DNA of 64,000 bases from Neobacillus cucumis (GTDB lineage: Bacteria; Bacillota; Bacilli; Bacillales; Cytobacillaceae): assembly GCF_016908975.1 (NCBI RefSeq), contig NZ_JAFBEX010000005.1, positions 186,001 to 250,000 on the forward strand, read 5' to 3'. Within the stretch, counting starts at the first letter, position 1, and the number at the start of each line of letters is the position of its first letter. Of this stretch, positions 1 through 7,802 are shown in pieces. The notes beneath the pieces are model-generated. The model searched no databases. It worked only from the letters and a program-made list of their open reading frames with translations, and had not been told where the DNA came from. The position numbers were made by a program, and so were the translations under genes.

Positions 1-288
1 GTACTCTCCATCGTAAGAGTGAAAGATTTAACGGAAGCGATTGATGTGGCCAATGCATCACCATTTGCGAACGGTGCTTGCCTGTTCACCGACCGTGCTT
101 CCGCCATTCGTCAGTTCAGGGAAACCATTGATGCAGGGATGCTTGGAGTTAATGTGGGGGTGCCAGCACCAATGGCTTTCTTTCCGTTTTCCGGTTACAA
201 AGATTCATTCTATGGTGATTTACATGCAAATGGTGCAGATGGGGTCGAATTTTATACAAGAAAGAAAATGGTGACCGCGAGGTATTAA
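1..288 (+). CDS. mmsA: CoA-acylating methylmalonate-semialdehyde dehydrogenase, C-terminal part
   Basis: The reading frame is open from the first base of the window, so this is the 3' end of a longer gene; only about 95 of roughly 490 residues are present. The segment [13 protein letters not shown], then [20 protein letters not shown] and a [11 protein letters not shown] end, is the typical C-terminus of MmsA/IolA. This family oxidises malonate or methylmalonate semialdehyde to acetyl- or propionyl-CoA with NAD+ and CoA. The class III aminotransferase downstream could supply the semialdehyde from beta-alanine or 3-aminoisobutyrate, although a 690-bp repeat-rich gap separates the two genes. 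The catalytic cysteine lies outside the window. Confidence 0.9.
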   Translation, partial: VLSIVRVKDLTEAIDVANASPFANGACLFTDRASAIRQFRETIDAGMLGVNVGVPAPMAFFPFSGYKDSFYGDLHANGADGVEFYTRKKMVTARY

Positions 289-322
289 AAGGCTGGGAGG
301 TAATGAAAGAGCGGTTTAAGAA

Positions 323-411
323 GTGACTGTGTTCATGGACAAACGGGAGAAAAAAAGCAGTGACTGAATAAATGGAAGACGGGTTCATAGACAAAAGAGT
401 AGAAAAAAATT
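323..411. repeat. Two tandem degenerate repeats (GTGACTG...TTCATGGACAAA)
   Basis: Two related segments begin at 323 and 360. Each runs GTGACTG, then a variable middle, then GTTCATRGACAAA and an A-rich tail. A third copy begins at 834. They flank the 52-bp palindromic array on both sides. No reading frame is conserved. The function is unknown. Confidence 0.6.
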
Positions 412-416
412 ACGGA

Positions 417-742
417 GAGCTGTCCGAAGTCTAGCCGAGTTCGGACAGCTCAAACCCAAAATTATACGGGGTTGTCCGAAGTCTAGCCACGTTTGGACAG
501 CTCAAGGCAGAAATTACGCAGAGCTGTCTGAAGTTAAGCCAGGTTGGGACAGCTCAAGCCAACAATCACGCGGAACTGTCCGAAGTCTAGCCAAGTTTGG
601 ACAGCTCAAGGCAAAAATCATATGGGGCTGTCCGAAGTCTAGCTGAGTTCGGACAGCTCAAGCCCAAAATTATACGGGGTTGTCCGAAGTCTAGCCAGGT
701 TCGGACAGCTCAAGCCAAAAATCACGCTTAGCTTTCCGAAGT
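417..742. repeat. Tandem array of 52-bp palindromic units (six plus a partial seventh)
   Basis: The core TGTCCGAAGTCTAGCC recurs at 421, 473, 525 (diverged), 577, 629 and 681, with a truncated copy at 733; the period is exactly 52 bp throughout. Each unit contains an inverted repeat. In the first it is GAGCTGTCCGAA (417-428) and TTCGGACAGCTC (440-451) around an 11-base loop. Several substitutions keep pairing through G-U pairs. The units are separated by about 17 bases of A-rich spacer. The array fills the gap between mmsA and the aminotransferase. It has no CRISPR character, because the palindromes make up most of each unit and the spacers are near-identical. Confidence 0.85.
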
Positions 743-833
743 AAATTATAGTTCACTACACTAAGTTGTTCTTAATAGTTGATAATCATTGTTGACACTT
801 TTAAACAATTAAGTGGACTTGACTAAAAAAATA

Positions 834-886
834 GTGACTGGGTCAATGAAAGCCGGGTTCATGGACAAAAGAGAGGAAAAAAACAC
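834..886. repeat. Third copy of the GTGACTG...TTCATGGACAAA repeat
   Basis: This copy of the repeat seen at 323 and 360 lies on the far side of the palindromic array, just before the aminotransferase gene. It begins GTGACTGGGTCAATGAAAGC and continues GGGTTCATGGACAAAAGAG with an A-rich tail. A partial echo (GGGTCAATGAAAGAGAGG) follows at about 892. Confidence 0.55.
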
Positions 887-978
887 CGCTCGGGTCAATG
901 AAAGAGAGGTTTAAAACTAAGGCTGCTCCAGTTGAAAAGAACAGATCCAAAATTACGAAACCGGAAGGAGGCAGAAAC

Positions 979-2337
979 ATGTCTAACACCAAAAATAATA
1001 AAGATGAGTTAATCGAAAAAGATCGTCAATATCTATGGCATCATATGACACCCTATAAAGAAAATGGTTCACCTACCATTGCGGTCGAAGGAAAAGGCTC
1101 ATGGATTACTGACATAAATGGCAACAAATACTTAGATGCCATGTCGGGATTATGGTGTGTAAACGTGGGATATGGAAGAGAAGAGTTGGCCCAAGCAGCC
1201 TATGAACAGTTAAAAACAATTGCCTATTTTCCACTTTCCCAAAGTCATGTTCCAGCAATTAAACTGGCAGAGAAATTGAACGAGTGGTTAGATGGGGATT
1301 ATGTCATCTTTTTCTCCAACAGCGGTTCAGAAGCAAATGAGACAGCCTTTAAAATCGCTCGCCAATATCACCAACAAAATGGAGAGCCCAATCGTTATAA
1401 ATTCATTTCTCGGTACCGGGCCTATCATGGGAATTCCATGGGCTCTTTAGCTGCTACGGGGCAAGCCGTTCGCAAATATAATTACGAACCACTTGCTCCA
1501 GGATTTATTCATGTCAGCCCTCCTGATAGTTATCGACGTCCAGAAGGGCAAACCGTTGAACAATTTAATCTGCAATGCGCCTTAGAAATTGAAAAAACAA
1601 TTATTTGGGAAGGGAAGGAAACCATTGCTGCAATCATCATGGAACCAGCCATTACCGGTGGAGGCGTTTTGGTTCCTGATCCTGTTTATATGGATAAAGT
1701 AAAGGAAATTAGCCAAAAGTATGGAGTTTTGCTCATCATGGATGAAGTTATTTGTGGCTTTGGCCGAACCGGGAAAAAATTTGGTCATATGCACTTTGAC
1801 ATCAAACCTGATATTGTCACAATGGCGAAGGGACTTACTAGTGGTTACCTTCCTCTGTCGGCTACAGCCATTCGCCGAGAACTATACGAAAAGTTTAAGA
1901 GTTCCGATGAATTTGCCTATTTTCGACATGTTAACACCTTTGGTGGAAACCCAGCCGCTTGTGCCTTAGCATTAAAAAATCTAGAAATCTATGAAAAAGA
2001 AAATTTAGTAGAGCGAGCACAAGAGCTAGGTGAAAAGTTAAGACAAGAAATGAACGAACTAATCGAACATCCCCTAGTAGGTGACATCCGTAGTTTCGGT
2101 TTTTTACTTGGGATAGAACTTGTGGAAAACAAGCAAACAAAGGAACCGGCAACTCCTGCGAAAATTGATCAAATCATTACCGAATGCAAAAATAAGGGGT
2201 TGATTGTGGGCAAAAATGGGTCCACGGTTGCAGGTTTTAATAATATTCTTACGCTTTCACCGCCATTGTCATCAACAGATGAAGATTTTGATTTTATGGT
2301 GACAACGTTAAAGGAGGTTATCTTACAAATAGTTTAA
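979..2337 (+). CDS. Class III PLP-dependent aminotransferase (omega-amino acid:pyruvate type)
   Basis: This 452-residue fold-type I aminotransferase belongs to the class III (omega-aminotransferase) family. Visible marks are SGSEAN at residues 115-120, the PLP aspartate in IMDEVICGFGRTG (D255) and the Schiff-base lysine in MAKGLTSGYLPL (K284). An open frame reaches back to 898, but ATG 979 is chosen because GGAAGGAGG lies just upstream and the earlier 27 residues look non-coding. Placement after an mmsA gene suggests beta-alanine or 3-aminoisobutyrate:pyruvate transamination. A taurine:pyruvate aminotransferase is an alternative, given the ssu-like operon 1.4 kb downstream. The exact substrate cannot be read from sequence. 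Confidence 0.85.
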   Translation: MSNTKNNKDELIEKDRQYLWHHMTPYKENGSPTIAVEGKGSWITDINGNKYLDAMSGLWCVNVGYGREELAQAAYEQLKTIAYFPLSQSHVPAIKLAEKLNEWLDGDYVIFFSNSGSEANETAFKIARQYHQQNGEPNRYKFISRYRAYHGNSMGSLAATGQAVRKYNYEPLAPGFIHVSPPDSYRRPEGQTVEQFNLQCALEIEKTIIWEGKETIAAIIMEPAITGGGVLVPDPVYMDKVKEISQKYGVLLIMDEVICGFGRTGKKFGHMHFDIKPDIVTMAKGLTSGYLPLSATAIRRELYEKFKSSDEFAYFRHVNTFGGNPAACALALKNLEIYEKENLVERAQELGEKLRQEMNELIEHPLVGDIRSFGFLLGIELVENKQTKEPATPAKIDQIITECKNKGLIVGKNGSTVAGFNNILTLSPPLSSTDEDFDFMVTTLKEVILQIV

Positions 2338-2352
2338 GGCTAGCCAGAAAGG

Positions 2353-2386
2353 AAAAAAGACTTAACCCTCTTGGTTAAGTCTTTTT
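2353..2386 (+). terminator. Rho-independent terminator after the aminotransferase
   Basis: A 9-bp perfect stem GACTTAACC/GGTTAAGTC with a 5-base loop is followed by five T residues, 15 bp after the stop codon. The A-run upstream also makes it able to work on the other strand. Confidence 0.85.
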
Positions 2387-2589
2387 ACATATATTAAAGT
2401 AGTTCTCATCTAAGAGAAGCACGCTGGCTGCTAATTAATTATCCTTTCTATTATTTTTTAGAATTTATCCGATCGAAAAGGATTAGCCTTTTAATCCTTT
2501 TGGTTTCGATCATTTTATTTGTATGAAGTTATAGATCCCTTAATGGGCAAACCTCTTCAACACCCCCTCAAAATTAAATTTATATGATT

Positions 2590-3252
2590 CTAATCACCTG
2601 GACCGATAAAATCTAATGCGGCAGGGGAAAATACTTTAACTTTTCTTTTAACGTCCTCCAAAAGTATTCGGATTGGTTCCATCACTACCATATCCTGAAA
2701 GGCATAGCCTCCGCTCTGTATCGTCTTTTTAGACCTCCTTCTGAAACCAGCCTTGTTTTCTTTGCCTTCTATGATAGAAGAGCTCTCAGGTTGCGTTTTC
2801 TCTATATGCTGCAATGTGCTTTTCTCTGTGTGAATTTCTTGTTCAATTGAAGCAACTATTCCAATTTCACGTTCGTTTAATACCAAAATGAAGTTATAGC
2901 CTGAATTCGTTTTCTTTTGAACAATTTTCACTTCGTCCGTAATCACCGTAACGAAATCATCGACTTCAAGGTTGTTTGAGTTGTGAGAGTCTTCTTTTTG
3001 CTTGATGACTCGATAAAGGGCCTTTGCGCCAATACCTTCATCTGTGAAGTCAAAGGGTTTAATACTTTGTGTTCGCACAAAATAAAGTTGATGAACCTTA
3101 TCTCTTTTGTTTAATTGGACGCATAAAGCCACATCTTCCTTCACCGCCCTTCCCTCACTGCTCGAGAGCATTGGGACATTCATTTTCATTCCTGGAAATT
3201 GAACGAAGATGTAGCTGAAGTTTTTCTTAGGCTGTATGTCTGAAAGTCTCAT
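2590..3252 (-). CDS. Hypothetical protein, 220 residues
   Basis: I do not recognise this family. The predicted protein is soluble and has no signal peptide. It has a hydrophobic N-terminal block (about 12-30), a charged middle rich in E, K and S (about 135-175) with a basic RRRSKK patch, and ends in FSPAALDFIGPGD. It is convergent with the aminotransferase and divergent from the ssu-like operon, with about 460 bp between the divergent starts. The ATG is preceded by GAAAGGTTG. Base composition matches its neighbours, so it is probably native. A spore-related role was considered but nothing in the sequence supports it. Confidence 0.6.
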   Translation of the reverse strand: MRLSDIQPKKNFSYIFVQFPGMKMNVPMLSSSEGRAVKEDVALCVQLNKRDKVHQLYFVRTQSIKPFDFTDEGIGAKALYRVIKQKEDSHNSNNLEVDDFVTVITDEVKIVQKKTNSGYNFILVLNEREIGIVASIEQEIHTEKSTLQHIEKTQPESSSIIEGKENKAGFRRRSKKTIQSGGYAFQDMVVMEPIRILLEDVKRKVKVFSPAALDFIGPGD

Positions 3253-3513
3253 TCACTCACAACCTTTCTAAATGGTAACAAGGTAATTTTCCTTGTAAGA
3301 GTATAATTCAATATTGTTTCTTATCTTCCTGTATAGGTATGAAGAGTTTTCATCGTCACTTTCTTATGAAATGTGATGATTCCTCCTATTTGTTGAGGAT
3401 TTTTGAGTAAATCTTCTATCGAAAAACAACGAAGAAATGATTTTTGTCGTTCGATTAAAGGTCCTTTTATTTCTATTCATTAAATTAATAGAATTTGTTA
3501 ATCAATAAAATAA

Positions 3514-3597
3514 ATTATTCCATCAGCCAACCCGTTGTCAGTGAAAGATTTTTAATGATAGTATAAATTCTAATAAACCTATAAGTTTACTAGGGTT
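3514..3597 (+). promoter_or_regulatory. Promoter of the ssu-like operon with two candidate regulator sites
   Basis: An upstream box ATTCCATCAG (3517-3526) is followed by a -35 like TTGTCA (3535-3540), an 18-bp spacer and a -10 like TAGTAT (3559-3564). The same layout precedes the genes at 42741, 43230 and 52487. Downstream, AACCTA (3576-3581) and TAGGGTT (3591-3597) form an inverted repeat with a 9-bp spacer, resembling the palindrome at 52446 and 41499. I infer an activator box upstream and a repressor site over the initial transcribed region. The rest of the 3253-3714 gap shows no gene. Confidence 0.55.
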
Positions 3598-3714
3598 AAT
3601 AAAAAGTAATATCGAAAATACGTTTGGTCAAACGGGGTGGAGTAATGGTGAAATTCTAATCCTAGTTTTCAGGTGTGTTAAATCGGGGTTGTAAGATTAG
3701 AAAGGAGAAGAAAA

Positions 3715-4494
3715 ATGAGAAAAATTTTTAATACTTATTTGAAGTATGTTGCACCATGGATTTTACCTGCGTTATTAATTGGAAGCTGGCAACTGTTTAC
3801 ATCAACAGGTCTTGTAGCCAAGGATGTTTTGCCTTCACCAACCGAAATTGTAGCGAGTGCCTATCGCATTATTCAGACAGGGGAGCTGTTTATCCATATT
3901 CAAGTAAGCTTTACCCGAGCAATATCAGGTTTTTTAATTGGAGGAGGGCTAGGACTTATTCTTGGTATTGTGAATGGAGTGTTTCCTATAGCTGAACGGC
4001 ATGTAGATACTACTATTCAAATGTTTCGGAATATTCCGCATTTAGCATTAATTCCGCTAGTCATTTTATGGTTAGGAATTGGGGAAGAAGCAAAGATCTT
4101 TTTAGTATCCATTGGCGTGTTTTTTCCCATATACGTTAATACCTACTATGGAATTATCTCAGTTGACAAAGGGCTTATTGAAATGGGAAGGGTATATGGC
4201 TTAACGAGGAGCAAGCTGTTAGTAAGAGTCATCTTTAAAGGAGCCCTTCCATCCGTACTGGTAGGTGTTCGATATGCATTAGGTATTATGTGGTTAACCT
4301 TAATTGTGGCGGAAACAGTTGCGGCTGATTCAGGAATAGGATATATGGCTATGCACGCTCGTGAATTTATGCAAATAGATGTGGTGATTGTGGCCATTCT
4401 ACTTTACGCAATACTCGGGAAATTGGCAGACACTGCAGCAAAAATATTGGAATCTAAATTATTGAAATGGAATCCAAGCTATAACAAGTCATAA
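3715..4494 (+). CDS. ssuC: Sulfonate/taurine-type ABC transporter permease
   Basis: This 259-residue integral membrane protein has about six hydrophobic segments and the BPD_transp_1 coupling region around RVYGLTRSKLLVRVIFKGALP. It has the usual size of SsuC/TauC permeases, which move aliphatic sulfonates, taurine or related anions. It is first in an operon with an SsuB-like ATPase 18 bp downstream and an SsuA-like binding protein. AGAAAGGAG lies 7 bases before ATG. The substrate is inferred only from family; the aminotransferase, reductase and GNAT in the same operon point to an organosulfur or amino-acid-like compound. Confidence 0.85.
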   Translation: MRKIFNTYLKYVAPWILPALLIGSWQLFTSTGLVAKDVLPSPTEIVASAYRIIQTGELFIHIQVSFTRAISGFLIGGGLGLILGIVNGVFPIAERHVDTTIQMFRNIPHLALIPLVILWLGIGEEAKIFLVSIGVFFPIYVNTYYGIISVDKGLIEMGRVYGLTRSKLLVRVIFKGALPSVLVGVRYALGIMWLTLIVAETVAADSGIGYMAMHAREFMQIDVVIVAILLYAILGKLADTAAKILESKLLKWNPSYNKS

Positions 4495-4512
4495 ACGAAG
4501 GGGAGAAACGCA

Positions 4513-5283
4513 ATGGAAATCAAGCAGGGAGGCATACATTTAGAAATCAAGAATTTGAGAAAGACCTTTGGAGATATTGAAGTTCTTAAAGGGATTGACT
4601 TAGAAATAGCTCCAGGAGAGTTTGTGGCAATTGTAGGACAAAGTGGATGTGGAAAAAGTACATTACTAAGGCATATTGCTGGGTTAGAGAAAGCCAGTAG
4701 TGGTGAGATCCTTCAAAACAATGAAAATCTAAAAAACCTTAATAAAAATGCTCGTTTTATGTTTCAAGATGCTCGTCTTCTTCCGTGGGAAAAAATTGTT
4801 GCCAATGTTGGAGTGAGCTTAGGCCTCGAAGGTAATTGGAAGGAAGAGTCTTTACTTGCTCTGCATCAAGTGGGCCTTGAAAATCGAGCAAATGACTGGC
4901 CAACCGTTTTATCCGGTGGACAGCGTCAAAGAGTAGCGCTCGCTCGAGCATTAGCAACAAAACCAAAATTGCTTTTATTAGATGAACCTCTTGGGGCACT
5001 AGATGCATTAACAAGAATTGAAATGCAGGAATTAATAGAAAAAATTTGGAAGTCACATCAGTTTTCAGCTGTTTTAGTAACACACGATGTAGCCGAGGCT
5101 ATTACACTTGCAGATCGTGTGGTTTTAATAGAAGAAGGAAAGATTACAATGGATTTACAAATTCCATTACCGAGACCTCGTGAAAGGGGCAGCAATGCTT
5201 TTGGCAGATTAGAAGGGAAAGTTTTATCACGTGTAATGAAAAAAGAGCTCCAGTCATTAATAACGGTTCAATCACAAGGTTAG
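4513..5283 (+). CDS. ssuB: Sulfonate/taurine-type ABC transporter ATPase
   Basis: This 256-residue ABC ATPase shows Walker A GQSGCGKST (42-50), the Q-loop in FMFQDARLLPWEK typical of SsuB/TauB, signature LSGGQRQR (133-140), Walker B LLLLDEP (153-159) and the H-loop VTHDVAEA. It energises the permease encoded just upstream. GAAGGGGAG precedes ATG 4513. The length agrees with SsuB proteins (about 255). No disruption is visible. Confidence 0.88.
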   Translation: MEIKQGGIHLEIKNLRKTFGDIEVLKGIDLEIAPGEFVAIVGQSGCGKSTLLRHIAGLEKASSGEILQNNENLKNLNKNARFMFQDARLLPWEKIVANVGVSLGLEGNWKEESLLALHQVGLENRANDWPTVLSGGQRQRVALARALATKPKLLLLDEPLGALDALTRIEMQELIEKIWKSHQFSAVLVTHDVAEAITLADRVVLIEEGKITMDLQIPLPRPRERGSNAFGRLEGKVLSRVMKKELQSLITVQSQG

Positions 5284-5322
5284 TAGAAAAAGGTTCTTAA
5301 GGGAACAAGGGGGAGAATGATT

Positions 5323-6339
5323 ATGAAAATATTTCTCAAGAGCAAAAAATTCCGAAAGAGAAAATGGTATTTGCCTATATTCATTACAGTCATTATTTCG
5401 ATCCTTTCAGCCTGCGGTAATGATCAAGCAAAGGTGGCTGAGGCAGATGGTAAGGTAGACCTCTCAAAAGTAACCTTAGTGCTAGGAGATCAAGCAGGAT
5501 TAACGAAATCAAAAGTGGAAGCTTCGAAAGTATTGGAAGGAACACCTTATAAAGTGAAATGGGCAAGCTTTCAAGGTGCTGCTCCTTTATTTGAAGCTGT
5601 TAAATCGGGTTCAGTAGATACAGCTCCTGCTGGAGATACACCTATATTGACAGCGGCTGCCTCTGGTGTACCGATAAAAATTATGGCAACGAATGTTTCT
5701 TCTACTGAATCACTTGGTATTCTCGTCCAAAAAGATTCCTCCATTAAGACAGTTAGTGATTTAAAAGGAAAGACGATTGCGATTTCTTCTGCTCAAGGGA
5801 GTATTGCTCAGCATTTAGTGATTGAAGCATTAAAAGAGGTAGGACTTACAACCAATGACGTGAAAATTAAGTTTATTTTGCCAACAGATGCATCGGCGGC
5901 ATTTAAAGCAGGAGAAATTGAAGTATGGGGTACATTCGACCCGTATATGACCATCGCCGTCAACAATGGAGCACGTGTCTTAAGAACGGGGAAAGGTATT
6001 AGCAGCGGTGTGGGTTTCCTTACAGTTTCAGAGGAAGCTCTTAAAGATCCAGGCAAAAAAGCAGCTTTAAAAGATGTTGTAAAAAGATTCGAAAAGGCCT
6101 GGGAATGGCAGCAGGATAATAAGGAAGAATACGACAAACTTTACTCTAAAATTACAGGATTACCGGAAGATGTTTCTAGAGAGATTAATAGTAAAGTAAA
6201 TGCTGAATTCCGTCCAGTTACCGAAAGTGATATCCAAGCAGTTCAAAAGGTAGCAGATTCATTTAAAGAGGCTGGAGTTCTTCAAAAATCTGTTAAGGTT
6301 TCAGAATTAGTAGACAAGGAGATTTTTCCAAATAAATAG
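5323..6339 (+). CDS. ssuA: Sulfonate/taurine-type ABC transporter substrate-binding lipoprotein
   Basis: This is a binding protein of the SsuA/TauA/NMT1 type, about 338 residues. A basic N-terminus and hydrophobic stretch end in the lipobox LSAC, so it should be a lipoprotein on the outer face of the membrane. DLKGKTIAI and the GTFDPYMTIA segment are typical of the family. ATG 5323 is preferred over ATG 5317 because AAGGGGGAG is only one base from the latter. The TAG stop is unusual: its final G is the first base of a MITE, and the ancestral stop was probably TAA (see the mobile element at 6339). Confidence 0.85.
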   Translation: MKIFLKSKKFRKRKWYLPIFITVIISILSACGNDQAKVAEADGKVDLSKVTLVLGDQAGLTKSKVEASKVLEGTPYKVKWASFQGAAPLFEAVKSGSVDTAPAGDTPILTAAASGVPIKIMATNVSSTESLGILVQKDSSIKTVSDLKGKTIAISSAQGSIAQHLVIEALKEVGLTTNDVKIKFILPTDASAAFKAGEIEVWGTFDPYMTIAVNNGARVLRTGKGISSGVGFLTVSEEALKDPGKKAALKDVVKRFEKAWEWQQDNKEEYDKLYSKITGLPEDVSREINSKVNAEFRPVTESDIQAVQKVADSFKEAGVLQKSVKVSELVDKEIFPNK

Positions 6340-6520
6340 GCTCTGTTAAACAATATTGATGTTTTTAAACTCTGTTGATTGAAGCGGAAGGCGCTCGACT
6401 CCTGCGGGAGTACGGGGCAGGGGAGACCCCACAGGCGCTAAAGCGCCGAGGAGGCTCCCCGGCACGCCCGCGGAAAGCGAGCGACTGGAGCGGAAATCAA
6501 CAGACAAATTTAACAGAGCC
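6339..6520. mobile_element. MITE-like GC-rich palindromic element, complete copy with 8-bp target-site duplication
   Basis: The element is 182 bp. It begins GGCTCTGTTAAA and ends TTTAACAGAGCC, a perfect 12-bp terminal inverted repeat. AATAAATA lies directly on both sides (6331-6338 and 6521-6528), the mark of transposition. The interior is far more GC-rich than its surroundings, with inner palindromes such as GGCGC/GCGCC and GGGGAG/CTCCCC, and no real ORF. A second copy lies at about 53934 and a decayed one at about 34088. Presumably a transposase elsewhere moved it. It sits inside the operon between the binding protein and the aminotransferase. Confidence 0.88.
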
Positions 6521-6553
6521 AATAAATAAAAAAACAAAAAGGAGAACCCATAC

Positions 6554-7747
6554 ATGGTTAAACAACTACAAAACTATCAATACGCAAAGTATCTTCCTTC
6601 CTCCCCATCCATTGGGGGAACAACCGTTACTGATCCATTACATGTGCATTTATCATTTGGATATCCAAGCACTCACTTATTTCCATTAGTTGAACTAAAT
6701 CGTGCTGCTTCAAATGCAATATTAAATCATGGGGAACATGCCCTTCACTATTCAGGCGCGGAGGGTCCAGCAAAGATAAGGGAATGGATTAAGAACCGAT
6801 CAAAAATTAGATCCATTTATGTAGATCAAAATCAGATAATAACCACTGCTGGGGCGATGCAAGCTATTGATTTGGCTGCCAGAGTATTATTAAATCCTGA
6901 TGATGAAGTCTGGGTAGAGGAACCAACCTATTTCAATGCCCTTCAATCATTTCGGATGACTGGGGCTAAGATTAAATCGTTTCCTATTGATGAACATGGG
7001 GTTCAAGTTGATTTGATTGAGGAGGCACTCGTCAAGGCAAGAAAGTTGAATAAGAAGATACCAAAATTATTATATTGTATGCCAAATTTCCACAACCCTA
7101 GTGGTGTAAGTCTTTCCCTGGAAAGAAGAAAAAAGCTGGCACATTTAGCATATGAATACAACTTCTATATTCTTGAGGACGATGCCTATTCAGAATTAAG
7201 TTTTAAGAACCACTATCTCCCTGCCATTTATTCCTTTGCGGAAGAAAGGGTTATTTATGTGGGAACCTTTTCAAAAATTATTGCTCCTGGAATTAGATTA
7301 GGCTGGATGATTGCTAATGAAAAGGTATTACAAAATACCCACTTATTAATGCTGGGAAGTCAAACGAACCCGTTCTCACAAGAAATAATTGCTAGTTTAT
7401 TAGAAGAAATATCTTTTGAAGATCATCTAGAAAGACTAATTTCAACGTACCGCCAAAAAAGAGATATTATGCTGGAAAGTATCAAAACAAGTTTCGGTGA
7501 TGATGTCACTTTTGTGGTACCTGAAGGTGGATTTTTTCTTTGGCTTAATTTTCATCCAGAAGTGGATACAGCTAATTTTGCAAATGAGGCATTTCGAAGA
7601 GGAGTGAGTATCGTGGAAGGGAAGCCTTTTTTTGAAACGAATCAAGGTGCAAATCAATTAAGGCTTTGCTTTTCCTATTGCAACGAGGAGCAAATAAGAC
7701 GCGGGATCAAAATACTTGCTGATGCTTATTATGCCTATTATGGATAA
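6554..7747 (+). CDS. PLP-dependent class I/II aminotransferase (2-aminoadipate/MocR-domain type)
   Basis: This 397-residue fold-type I aminotransferase resembles the LysN/2-aminoadipate and MocR aminotransferase domain group. Marks include VEEPTYFN, the YCMPNFHNPSG motif, the aspartate in ILEDDAYSEL, the PLP lysine in YVGTFSKIIAPGIRLGWM and the substrate arginine in LRLCFSY. It has no N-terminal GntR domain, so it is an enzyme only. AAAGGAG precedes ATG. Next to a sulfonate-type importer and an HcxA-like reductase, it may transaminate an imported amino acid or sulfur compound to a 2-oxoacid that the next gene reduces. Confidence 0.82.
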   Translation: MVKQLQNYQYAKYLPSSPSIGGTTVTDPLHVHLSFGYPSTHLFPLVELNRAASNAILNHGEHALHYSGAEGPAKIREWIKNRSKIRSIYVDQNQIITTAGAMQAIDLAARVLLNPDDEVWVEEPTYFNALQSFRMTGAKIKSFPIDEHGVQVDLIEEALVKARKLNKKIPKLLYCMPNFHNPSGVSLSLERRKKLAHLAYEYNFYILEDDAYSELSFKNHYLPAIYSFAEERVIYVGTFSKIIAPGIRLGWMIANEKVLQNTHLLMLGSQTNPFSQEIIASLLEEISFEDHLERLISTYRQKRDIMLESIKTSFGDDVTFVVPEGGFFLWLNFHPEVDTANFANEAFRRGVSIVEGKPFFETNQGANQLRLCFSYCNEEQIRRGIKILADAYYAYYG

Positions 7748-7802
7748 AACGCACAATTTCTTAAATTCATCGAGAAGGCTTTGAAATAAAGGAGGAGAAG
7801 GG

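Noticed and set aside
417..742. Regular repeats at 52-bp spacing resembling a CRISPR array
   Set aside because: The repeats are long imperfect palindromes, the spacers are short and near-identical, and no cas genes are present.
898..978. Longer start for the class III aminotransferase
   Set aside because: The extra 27 residues overlap the repeat region and the ribosome site lies before ATG 979.
2471..2511. Imperfect hairpin GATCGAAA...TTTCGATC as a second terminator
   Set aside because: The stem has a bulge and the T-tract is weak; a terminator already lies at 2353, so no firm call is made.
3253..3714. S-box or T-box riboswitch before the ssu-like operon
   Set aside because: No T-box sequence, no terminator hairpin and no S-box core were found; the promoter motifs explain the region better.
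3715..5283. Nitrate or thiamine-precursor transporter
   Set aside because: The ATPase Q-loop and operon partners fit the sulfonate/taurine group better, though the families are related.
6375..6689. 104-codon frame over the MITE and start of the aminotransferase
   Set aside because: It is the GC-rich palindrome read as protein; the same artefact appears at 53952-54174.
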